Shown here piece by piece: positions 31,248-38,736 of a stretch of 45,731 nucleotides of DNA. The stretch lies in contig NZ_AXVD01000039.1 in assembly GCF_000482385.1 (NCBI RefSeq), forward strand, positions 1 through 45,731. Reading direction: 5' to 3'. Below the pieces are notes generated by a model. The model saw only the letters and a list, made by a program, of their open reading frames with translations. It was not told where the DNA came from and did not search any database. The first letter of the stretch is position 1. Every line of letters starts with the position of its first letter. Made by a program: the position numbers and the translations under genes. This DNA is from Nocardia sp. CNY236 (lineage in GTDB: Bacteria > Actinomycetota > Actinomycetes > Mycobacteriales > Mycobacteriaceae).

Positions 31248-32720
31248 GTGGCCATCACCGATATCAAGGCATTCGCCCACCTCACGGCGGCCGACATCGA
31301 AACACTGGGGAATGAGCTCGATTCCATTCGACGGTCGGTGGAGCTGTCCCGCGGCGAACGAGACGCGAAGTACATTCGACGGGCCATCGCTGCCCAACGT
31401 GGCTTGGAAGTGACTGCTCGTGCCCTGCTATTCGGCAGTCGCAACCGGTGGGCGTGGCTGGCCGGCACCGCGATGCTCTCGGTGGCCAAGATCATCGAGA
31501 ACATGGAGCTCGGGCACAACATCAGCCATGGTCAATGGGACTGGATGAACGATCCGGAAATCCACTCCAGCTCCTGGGAGTGGGATATGACCGGTCCTTC
31601 GTCGCAGTGGCGCCGGGCGCACAATTTCTCCCACCACACCTACACCAACGTGCTGGGCAAGGACGAAGACCTCGGCTTCGGCATCTTGCGGATGACCCGC
31701 GACGAGCAGTGGCGACCTGTCCACTTGGTCCAGCCGCTGGCCAACCTGCTGCTGGCAGCCACCTTCGAGTGGGGCATCGCCCTGCATGACTGGGGCATCG
31801 ACAAGCAGTTGTCGGATACGCCGCGCTGGAAGCTGCTCTCGGAACCGAACAAGGAGTGCGGCCGCAAGATCTTTCGCCAGCTGGTCAAGGACTACCTGAT
31901 CCACCCCGCGCTCACCGGCCCTGCGTTCACCCGGACTCTGCAGGCGAACGCTTCGGCGAATCTGGTGCGCAATCTGTGGGCATACGCGGTGATCTTCTGC
32001 GGCCACTTCCCCGACGGCGCGGAAAAGTTCACCATCGAGCAGTTGCGGGACGAAACTCAGGGCGAGTGGTTCCTGCGCCAGATGTTGGGCAGCGCCAATT
32101 TCGACGCCGGTCCGGTCATGGCATTCATGAGCGGTAACCTGTGCTATCAGATCGAACACCACTTGTTCCCCGATCTACCGAGCAATCGGTACCCGGAGAT
32201 CGCGCAGCAGGTCCGCGCACTGTGCGACAAATACGATCTGCCCTACACCACCGGCTCCTTGGGCAAGCAGTATCTGCTCGCCTTTCGCACCATCCACAAG
32301 CTGGCGCTGCCGGACCGCTTTCTCACTGCGACCGCCGACAACGCACCCGAAACCTCCTCCGAACGCAAGTTCGCGGGGATCACACTGCCGTCACTGGGCG
32401 CGGTCACTCGCCCCGGCGCGGAGGCGACCCATTGGTTGCGCATCGATCCGGAGACCGGGAAGCGCCGCGGTCTGCGGTCGGCGTTGCGTGAGGCCAGAGC
32501 CGTGCTGCACGAGAAGGCGCGTCAGGAAAAGGTGGCTTTGCGCGAGGCAAAAGCAGTACTGAAGCAGAAGGCCGAGCACGAGCGTCGGATGCTGCGCGAG
32601 GCCAAGCGCACACTGCAGGACATCGCCCGGCAGGAGAAAGCGGCACTACGCCGGAAAACCCAGCGAGACAAAACTTTTCGTTTTTCTCGACGGACGGGCA
32701 AAATACCAGCCAGCGCCTGA
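31248..32720 (+). CDS. DesA3-type acyl-CoA desaturase with C-terminal coiled coil
   Basis: A 490-residue integral membrane di-iron desaturase. Histidine boxes: HNISH (HxxxH, about residue 90), HNFSHH (HxxHH) and QIEHHLFPDLPSN (QxxHH). It lines up with the downstream paralogue over the first ~390 residues. It then has an extra charged helical tail of about 70 residues (REARAVLHEKARQEKVALRE and similar repeats) absent from the paralogue, likely a coiled coil. GTG at 31248 has AAGGAAGG 8 nt upstream. It is 43 bp from the reductase and probably in its operon. Substrate, likely stearoyl- or similar acyl-CoA, is by analogy with DesA3. Confidence 0.92.
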   Translation: MAITDIKAFAHLTAADIETLGNELDSIRRSVELSRGERDAKYIRRAIAAQRGLEVTARALLFGSRNRWAWLAGTAMLSVAKIIENMELGHNISHGQWDWMNDPEIHSSSWEWDMTGPSSQWRRAHNFSHHTYTNVLGKDEDLGFGILRMTRDEQWRPVHLVQPLANLLLAATFEWGIALHDWGIDKQLSDTPRWKLLSEPNKECGRKIFRQLVKDYLIHPALTGPAFTRTLQANASANLVRNLWAYAVIFCGHFPDGAEKFTIEQLRDETQGEWFLRQMLGSANFDAGPVMAFMSGNLCYQIEHHLFPDLPSNRYPEIAQQVRALCDKYDLPYTTGSLGKQYLLAFRTIHKLALPDRFLTATADNAPETSSERKFAGITLPSLGAVTRPGAEATHWLRIDPETGKRRGLRSALREARAVLHEKARQEKVALREAKAVLKQKAEHERRMLREAKRTLQDIARQEKAALRRKTQRDKTFRFSRRTGKIPASA

Positions 32721-32763
32721 GATGGCAATAGGGGAATTGCCACATCCCTCGCGCGAACTTCAT

Positions 32764-32784
32764 AACCTACGGTCTCGTAACTTA
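32764..32784. promoter_or_regulatory. shared motif copy 2, upstream of second desaturase
   Basis: AACCTACG-GT-CT-CGTAAC-T-TA, 17/21 identical to the element before the reductase gene and ending 16 bp before the start codon. It overlaps the perfect 13-bp palindrome TCGTAACTTACGA (32775-32787) and a TACGAT (32783-32788) that could be a -10 hexamer. This suggests the second desaturase has its own promoter, controlled in common with the reductase. Confidence 0.6.
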
Positions 32785-32800
32785 CGATAAGGTAACCGGC

Positions 32801-34057
32801 ATGGCGATCTCGGATGTCAAGGAATACGCGCATCTCACCGAGGCCGACGTGGAAACGCTCGGCGCGGAATTCGACGCGATACGCAGAGAAATCGAGGCCT
32901 CGCGCGGCGCTCACGATGCGAAATACATCCGCAATGTCATCCGGCTACAGCGGTTTCTCGAGATCAGCGGCCGAGCAGTACTGTTCGCGAGCCCGGCACG
33001 CGCCGCCTGGCTGGCCGGCGTGGCCTTGCTCGGCACGGCCAAGATCGTCGAGAACATGGAAATCGGGCACAACGTCATGCACGGACAGTGGGACTGGATG
33101 AACGATCCGGAAATCCACTCCAGCTCGTGGGAATGGGACAATACGGGCACCGCCAAACACTGGAAACACACCCACAACTACCTGCACCACAAATACACCA
33201 ATGTGCTGGGCATGGACGACGACATCGGCTTCGGCCTGTTGCGGGTGACCCGCGACCAGCGCTGGAAGCCGTTCAACTTGGGCAATCCGCTCTACAACCT
33301 GGCGTTGCAACTGCTGTTCGAATACGGCGTGGCGATCCAGCACCTGGAACTGGGCAAACTCGCAGCAGGTAGATACAAGCCGGGCACGCCCGAGCGTGCC
33401 GACTTCGAGCGCAAGCGCAAAGACGCGGCTGCCAAGATGGGCAAACAGATCCTCAAGGACTACGCCATCTTCCCTGCGCTCACCGGGCGGGCGTTCTTCT
33501 CGACGCTGACCGCCAACCTGGCGGCCAACGCGATCCGCAACGTGTGGGCCAATACGGTCATCTTCTGTGGCCATTTTCCCGACGGCGCGGAAAAGTTCAC
33601 CAAATCCGATGTCGACCACGAAACGCACAGCCAGTGGTACCTCCGACAGATGCTGGGCAGCGCCAACATCTCCGGGGGCCCGGTCATGCACTTCATGACC
33701 GGCAACCTGAGCCACCAGATCGAACACCACCTGTTCCCCGACCTACCGAGCAATCGCTATGCCGAAATCGCTGTCCGGGTGCGCGATCTGGCCGACAAAT
33801 ACGACCTGCCCTACACCACCGGCTCACTTCCGGTGCAGTACTTCAAGGCATGGCGGACCATCCTCAAGCTGTCGCTACCGAATCATTTCCTGCATGCCAC
33901 CACCGACGACGCACCCGAGACCGCGTCGGAACGCAAATTCGGCGGCCATACCACTGCCACCTTCGACCCCACGACGGGCAGGCGTCGCGGTTTGCGCACC
34001 GCGCTCGCGCAAGGACGTCGATGGTTCGGCCGGCGTGGTGCGGGCAGGACCCGTTGA
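32801..34057 (+). CDS. desA3: DesA3-type acyl-CoA desaturase, second copy
   Basis: A 418-residue desaturase paralogue without the coiled-coil tail, so closer in size to mycobacterial DesA3. Histidine boxes: HNVMH, HNYLHH and QIEHHLFPDLPSN, plus the shared WDWMNDPEIHSSSWEWD and CGHFPDGAEKF. A basic insertion (PERADFERKRKDAAAKMGKQ) differs from the first copy. ATG at 32801 with AAGG 8 nt upstream. The leader has the motif shared with the reductase gene, so it can be expressed independently of the upstream copy. Confidence 0.93.
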   Translation: MAISDVKEYAHLTEADVETLGAEFDAIRREIEASRGAHDAKYIRNVIRLQRFLEISGRAVLFASPARAAWLAGVALLGTAKIVENMEIGHNVMHGQWDWMNDPEIHSSSWEWDNTGTAKHWKHTHNYLHHKYTNVLGMDDDIGFGLLRVTRDQRWKPFNLGNPLYNLALQLLFEYGVAIQHLELGKLAAGRYKPGTPERADFERKRKDAAAKMGKQILKDYAIFPALTGRAFFSTLTANLAANAIRNVWANTVIFCGHFPDGAEKFTKSDVDHETHSQWYLRQMLGSANISGGPVMHFMTGNLSHQIEHHLFPDLPSNRYAEIAVRVRDLADKYDLPYTTGSLPVQYFKAWRTILKLSLPNHFLHATTDDAPETASERKFGGHTTATFDPTTGRRRGLRTALAQGRRWFGRRGAGRTR

Positions 34058-34127
34058 TCGCTACCCCGCGGTTCGGCGGCCACGACGAGCACGCCGGGGG
34101 ATGTGCACGGCGCGGTCGCTGGTCTGA

Positions 34128-34775
34128 TTGACTCAGGCGGTGCATGCAGAAGTTCTCAGCGTCTATGAGGCGATCCGCCGGCGCCGTGACGTGCGCGCCG
34201 AGTTCACCGGCGAGATCGTGGACGACAGCACGTTGTGGCGGATACTCGACGCGGCTCACCGAGCGCCGAGCGTCGGGAATTCGCAACCATGGGACTTCGT
34301 GATCGTGCGTGAACCGGCAACGCTGCGCAGGTTCGCCGAGCATGTGGCACGGCAGCGCATCGCATTTCGGGATGCGCTGCCGCCGGAACGCACCGCGACA
34401 TTCGGGCCGATCAAGATCGAAGGCATTCGCGAGAGCGGCACCGGCATCGTGGTCTGCTACGACGACAGCCGTGGAGGGCCGCAGGTATTGGGTCGGGCGA
34501 CCATGCCCGAAACTGGAATCTATTCCGCGGTTCTCGCCATCCAGAACCTGTGGCTGGCCGCCACGACCGAAGGCATCGGCGTCGGCTGGGTGTCGTTCTA
34601 CGACCCCGAGTTCTTGGCCGAGCTGGTCGACCTGCCCGAAGGTATCCGAACAGTTGCCTGGCTCTGCGTCGGTCCGGTCCACGAGTTCCAGCGCGTCCCC
34701 GACCTCGAGCGCTTCGGCTGGCGCGCAGGAAGGCCGTTGACCGATGCGATTCACCACGAAACCTACCGCGGCTGA
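34128..34775 (+). CDS. bluB: nitroreductase-family protein, BluB-like
   Basis: A 215-residue flavoprotein of the nitroreductase fold resembling BluB, which converts FMNH2 to 5,6-dimethylbenzimidazole, the lower ligand of vitamin B12. Supporting features: RRRRDVRAEFTGE at the start, the FMN-binding APSVGNSQPWDFVIV, and GTGIVVCYDDSRGGPQVLG for the lid region, with GVGWVSFYDP near the C-terminal half. The start is TTG 34128 or GTG 34140 and neither has a good binding site. No other cobalamin genes are nearby, so a generic nitroreductase remains possible. Confidence 0.78.
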   Translation: MTQAVHAEVLSVYEAIRRRRDVRAEFTGEIVDDSTLWRILDAAHRAPSVGNSQPWDFVIVREPATLRRFAEHVARQRIAFRDALPPERTATFGPIKIEGIRESGTGIVVCYDDSRGGPQVLGRATMPETGIYSAVLAIQNLWLAATTEGIGVGWVSFYDPEFLAELVDLPEGIRTVAWLCVGPVHEFQRVPDLERFGWRAGRPLTDAIHHETYRG

Positions 34776-34943
34776 CTTGTGGTGGCCGTCATCCCACCAG
34801 TCGGATCGGGGCGCGGATACAGTGGACCCACCGCACTGGGCGCACATGCCCATCGTCTATGGTTCAACCGCGTGCCAACTGGGTACGTCAAAGACGAAAA
34901 TCGCTCAGACCGCGGTTTCTTCGTTTTGCAGGAGGTTTGCACA

Positions 34944-35117
34944 ATGACCGATGTCGATGCTGTTCGGTTGTCGAACGAACTGGGCATCGGCATAGCGGAG
35001 GCGATCCTGCGCCTACGCCGTGAAGGCCTACCCGGCGAGACCAAGCACCAGACCTGTCTTCGAATCATCGCCGACGAAGCGCACCATCGACGATGGGGCA
35101 CCGCACGGGACGCCTGA
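34944..35117 (+). CDS. 57-residue hypothetical protein
   Basis: Small soluble protein (begins MTDVDAVRLSNELGIGIAEA, ends HHRRWGTARDA) I do not recognise. It is preceded by a textbook AGGAGG 8-9 nt before the ATG, which argues it is translated. The composition (mixed charged and hydrophobic, one cysteine, alternating Leu/Ile) suggests a compact helical protein. A 168-bp gap separates it from bluB, room for its own promoter, and an 11-bp hairpin follows. Confidence 0.68.
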   Translation: MTDVDAVRLSNELGIGIAEAILRLRREGLPGETKHQTCLRIIADEAHHRRWGTARDA

Positions 35118-35152
35118 CTTCACACGCCGCCGGAACCGGCCGCTCACGCATC

Positions 35153-35188
35153 TCTCCGAGTACCCACCAGCAAGTGAGTACTCGGAGA
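35153..35188. terminator. 11-bp hairpin between small gene and hpf
   Basis: TCTCCGAGTAC (35153-35163) and its reverse complement (35178-35188) with a 14-nt loop lie between the convergent 57-residue gene and hpf, where a shared terminator is expected. Confidence 0.6.
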
Positions 35189-35209
35189 CATCGGGGGCCG
35201 TTGGTCTCG

Positions 35210-35941
35210 TCAGGCGAGACGAATGAGCCCGTAATCGAACGCGTGACGGCGGTAGACCACCGACGGCCGTTCGGTCTCCTTGTCCTGGAACAAGAAGAAG
35301 TCATGGCCGACGAGTTCCATCTGGTACAACGCGTCATCGACCGACATCGGGGTCGCGGAATGCACCTTCGTGCGCACGATGTGCCCGGGACCGACGACAA
35401 GGTCGGCTTCCTGGGACTCATCAGGAAGATCGTGCGCGGTGACCGGCTCGGTGGGGCGCTCGAACAGCGAGTCGTCGACCAGATCGGCGGTGGCCTGCGC
35501 GACCGATACCGGCGTCTTGTCGCCGTAGTGCACCCTGCGCCTGTCCTTCGTTCGACGCAGTCGACTCTCCAACTTCGCAGTCACCGACTCGAATGCGGCG
35601 TAGAAGCTGTCCGCCCGCGCCTCGGCCCGTACGACAGGACCCTTTCCGTGCGCGGTGATTTCGACGCGTTGACAGTTTTTGCGCTGCCGACGATTGCGCT
35701 CGTGGAACAACTCCACGTCGAAGAGGAAGATCGACGGGCCGTACCGTTCCACGCGGGAGAGTTTCTCCGCGACGTAAATTCGGAAGTGATCGGGCACCTC
35801 CACATTGCGGCCCTTCACCACGACGTCGGCACGCGGCGTTCGTGGTTGCTCCGCTGCGGGTTGCTCCGATACTTCCGGGGTGCCGGCGCGCACCACCGAA
35901 GTAGCGGAATCGTTCACTGAGGGTCGTGAAGAATGCGTCAC
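35210..35941 (-). CDS. hpf: long-form ribosome hibernation-promoting factor (Rv3241c-like)
   Basis: A 243-residue long HPF that drives 100S ribosome dimer formation or stabilises resting 70S ribosomes. The N-terminal S30AE domain (about residues 35-150: DVVVKGRNVEVPDHFRIYVA, FHERNRRQRKNCQRVEITAH, RADSFYAAFESVTAKLESRL) is followed by a linker and the C-terminal dimerisation domain (MSVDDALYQMELVGHDFFLF, ERPSVVYRRHAFDYGLI). The GTG at 35939-35941 has GGGAGG 7 nt upstream. It is downstream of comF on the same strand after a 182-bp gap, which probably contains its own promoter. Confidence 0.94.
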   Translation of the reverse strand: MTHSSRPSVNDSATSVVRAGTPEVSEQPAAEQPRTPRADVVVKGRNVEVPDHFRIYVAEKLSRVERYGPSIFLFDVELFHERNRRQRKNCQRVEITAHGKGPVVRAEARADSFYAAFESVTAKLESRLRRTKDRRRVHYGDKTPVSVAQATADLVDDSLFERPTEPVTAHDLPDESQEADLVVGPGHIVRTKVHSATPMSVDDALYQMELVGHDFFLFQDKETERPSVVYRRHAFDYGLIRLA

Positions 35942-36123
35942 GCATACCTCCCGGATCTGGCCGCACAGACCGATTCACGTGCGGCGGGGTTGAGCTACGC
36001 CGACCGATGAATCGCTCGGCGCACATTGTCCGAGGCGCCACCTCCAAACTCCCGGTGGGTGTGTGAACGCGACGCTAGTACGCAGATGGTCCGGCCGCTA
36101 GTGTTCACGCAAATTTCCCGTAG

Positions 36124-36768
36124 TCAAGCGGCACAAGTAACCAGAACGCCACACGCATGCAATCCCGCTCGGACCAGGGCGCACACGGATTCGTGGACCG
36201 TCGCACCTGTGGTCACGACGTCGTCGACCACTATGATCTCGGCACTTTGCAGGATCTCCCGCCCACTGGACCGGACCGGAACACTGACCACCCGCCCCCG
36301 CAGATTGCGGGCGCGTTCGGCCGGGGTCAGGCCCACCGAGTCGCGCACCCCATGCCCCATCCGCAATATAGGCAACACCCAGCAATCGGGCAGACACCGT
36401 GCAGCAACCCGTGCTGAGCGCAGCACCGGATCACCGCCCCGACGCCGCGCAGCCACGGCGCGGCTCGGCGCCGGCACCAACACCAACGGCCGTCCGGCCG
36501 TCCGCAGCACCGCAAGACCGGCCGCCAGAGCCACACCCAACGGCTCGGCCAAATCGCGCCGGCCCCTCTCCTTTGCTGCCAACACCGCGCGCCGTGCGGG
36601 ACCCGCGTATGAGCCCAGTGTCCAGCACGAGATACCTGGAGCGCCCCGCGGCCACACTCGCACCGGCGGTCCGGCCAGCGCCGCATGGCAGTCGATGCAC
36701 CACCTGAGATCCGGGCGCCCACAGCCGGCACAGTCGACCGGCACGACCAGGTCGAGGAGGGTTCTCAT
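36124..36768 (-). CDS. comF: ComF-family phosphoribosyltransferase-like protein (Rv3242c-like)
   Basis: A 214-residue protein with an N-terminal zinc-ribbon-like CAGCG...CIDC and a C-terminal phosphoribosyltransferase signature EIIVVDDVVTTGATVHESV (PRPP loop). The middle contains SYAGPARRAVLAAKERGRRDLAEPL, typical of ComF/GntX proteins. Its role in actinobacteria (DNA uptake or nucleotide salvage) is unestablished. The ATG at 36766-36768 (MRTLLDLVVPVDCAGCG) is preferred over a GTG 15 bp earlier. It follows lpqB on the same strand. Confidence 0.87.
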   Translation of the reverse strand: MRTLLDLVVPVDCAGCGRPDLRWCIDCHAALAGPPVRVWPRGAPGISCWTLGSYAGPARRAVLAAKERGRRDLAEPLGVALAAGLAVLRTAGRPLVLVPAPSRAVAARRRGGDPVLRSARVAARCLPDCWVLPILRMGHGVRDSVGLTPAERARNLRGRVVSVPVRSSGREILQSAEIIVVDDVVTTGATVHESVCALVRAGLHACGVLVTCAA

Positions 36769-36919
36769 CGCCCGAGTGTGCACCCCGACGCCGACAGATT
36801 CGGCGGCCCGGCAGATTCGATCGCCCCGCGATCAGGTGTCGTGGAGCGGGACCTTCCCGGCAGCTGGTCGGTCTCAGCCGAACAGCTCGGCCAGACAGCT
36901 CAGCCGGCAGTGAAGTGTC

Positions 36920-38734
36920 TCAGCCGGGCAGGACGGGAACGGCATTCGCGCCGAGACCCGGCACCTCACGCCAGTACGGCTGACCATGGTCCGGTGCGGA
37001 GGTCAGTTCCAGCACCGCACGTGAGTCGGCGACGTATTGCCGTTCCGGACTGGCACTGACCGTACGTACCGGCGCCGTCAGGTTCCGCGCCGTCAACGCC
37101 GTGGGCTCGGATCCATCCACCGACACCGTGCTCACAGGGTCGACATCACCGTCGCGTACCACGATGATCGTGTCGGCGTCGAGCCAATCTACCGCCACCG
37201 CGTCCGTACTGAGACCGACAACGACCGGGAAGGCCGAGGTCAGCGCCATCGCGCCATCCGGCTTCGATACCACGACCGCGACGTACACCTTGCCGTCGGC
37301 AATCATCGCCGCCCGCACCCCCGAACGAGAAATCCGCAGTTCGGTGATCGGCAAGCGCGGCGCGGTGTCGGACGAGGCCGGTGCCAGCCCCGAGATGTCC
37401 ACCTCTTGCACCGACACCGTACCGGTAGCTGGGTTGTTGAACGCGCGAATCACTCGTGCGCCATCGATCACGGCCCACGCCGCACGCCCATCACGGGTCC
37501 ACGATGGGCGAGTAATGGCGAAGCCCTCGGCCACCGGGAAAGCGCTACCACCGTAGGTACCGACCATCAATGCATGCGACGGTTCCGGCGCGCTGCGCCC
37601 CGTCGCGGCCACTCCAGCGACCAGTTGACCATCCGGAGACAATGCCGCCGACTGCAGATTGTTGACGCCACCGAAGTATCCCAAGGTCGGCGTGCTGCCC
37701 CCATTACCGGTGACCTGAACCAACCCACCTCCGCGCAGCGCGTGCAGTCCGGTCTGCTCGTTCACCAAGGTGGTCGGATTGAACCGCTGCAGCGCTTCGG
37801 CGGTCCACCCGTTCACCGCAAACCGCTCGTCCATCGGCTCACCGTCTGCGAGTACCAGGTAGGGCCCGAGCACGTCGGCCGCCGACAGTGTGAAGACGAT
37901 TTGGGCGGCCAGGAGTTCACGATCACGCGGATGCAACGCCGAGGCGCCGGCGAGGTCTATCCTGACACCACCCAGACCGACGCCCACATCGGTCGAGTCA
38001 CCATTGGCTTTGGTGACCGCACCGCGCAGCGAGACCGACGCCAACTGGTTGCGCAGCACGGTGGCCAGCGCATTCTGCGGCCCCTCGATCAACCCGCTGA
38101 GCAACCGATGCGTCAATTCACCTTTGGGTACCGACATCCACCGCAGGTCCGGAACGAGGGTATCCCCGTTCGGATCGAGGAAATACAGCGCGTAGCGCCG
38201 GTAGGAGTTGAAGAACGCGACCGAGTCCGTGACGACGCCATCGGGCAGTTCGTCGATGCGCCACTCACCGTCGACCCGAGCCAGTTCGATCTTGTGCTCG
38301 ATGATGACGATATCGTCGCTGGGGCGGTATCCACCGTCCGGGGCGAGTTCGCCGACCTTGCGGGCACGAATTCGATAGGTGGCGTTGTCGCCGGAGCGGG
38401 ACTCGCGCAGCGTGTCCGGTTTTTCGACGATCACGATGCCCGCCTCGTCGTCCCACTCGGCGGCGGCCGCGGGCGTCATGTATTGGCGCGCGGCCACATG
38501 TCCACCGGCCGGGTCCGCGGTGGCATCCAGGAAGTCACGCACCAGCAGATCGGGATCGCGATTGGGTTTCGGCGGCGGCGGGCCTTCCGGAGTAGGCTCA
38601 CGGTCGATGGTGCCCAGCGCCTCCGGCGGCGAGGACTCGGGCAGACTGGCACACCCGGTCAAGGGCAGCAACACCGCGACCACCGCGGCGGCCAATACGA
38701 CCAGCCGCGGCATCCACGCAGATCCGATGCACAT
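36920..38734 (-). CDS. lpqB: lipoprotein LpqB (MtrB accessory)
   Basis: A 604-residue lipoprotein that interacts with the extracytoplasmic part of MtrB and modulates MtrA phosphorylation. It has a signal peptide with lipobox LTGC (PRLVVLAAAVVAVLLPLTGC), a GerMN domain (about residues 200-310, including FTLSAADVLGPYLVLADGEP) and a C-terminal beta-propeller (Gmad1). The ATG at 38732-38734 is 2 nt beyond the mtrB stop; an ATG at 38711-38713 is an alternative, closer to the hydrophobic core. Its position after mtrAB is the actinobacterial norm. Confidence 0.94.
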   Translation of the reverse strand: MCIGSAWMPRLVVLAAAVVAVLLPLTGCASLPESSPPEALGTIDREPTPEGPPPPKPNRDPDLLVRDFLDATADPAGGHVAARQYMTPAAAAEWDDEAGIVIVEKPDTLRESRSGDNATYRIRARKVGELAPDGGYRPSDDIVIIEHKIELARVDGEWRIDELPDGVVTDSVAFFNSYRRYALYFLDPNGDTLVPDLRWMSVPKGELTHRLLSGLIEGPQNALATVLRNQLASVSLRGAVTKANGDSTDVGVGLGGVRIDLAGASALHPRDRELLAAQIVFTLSAADVLGPYLVLADGEPMDERFAVNGWTAEALQRFNPTTLVNEQTGLHALRGGGLVQVTGNGGSTPTLGYFGGVNNLQSAALSPDGQLVAGVAATGRSAPEPSHALMVGTYGGSAFPVAEGFAITRPSWTRDGRAAWAVIDGARVIRAFNNPATGTVSVQEVDISGLAPASSDTAPRLPITELRISRSGVRAAMIADGKVYVAVVVSKPDGAMALTSAFPVVVGLSTDAVAVDWLDADTIIVVRDGDVDPVSTVSVDGSEPTALTARNLTAPVRTVSASPERQYVADSRAVLELTSAPDHGQPYWREVPGLGANAVPVLPG

Positions 38735-38736
38735 TC

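Noticed and set aside
36784..36919. Repeated CAGCCG phrases between comF and lpqB
   Set aside because: Short, imperfect and irregularly spaced; could be chance in GC-rich DNA.
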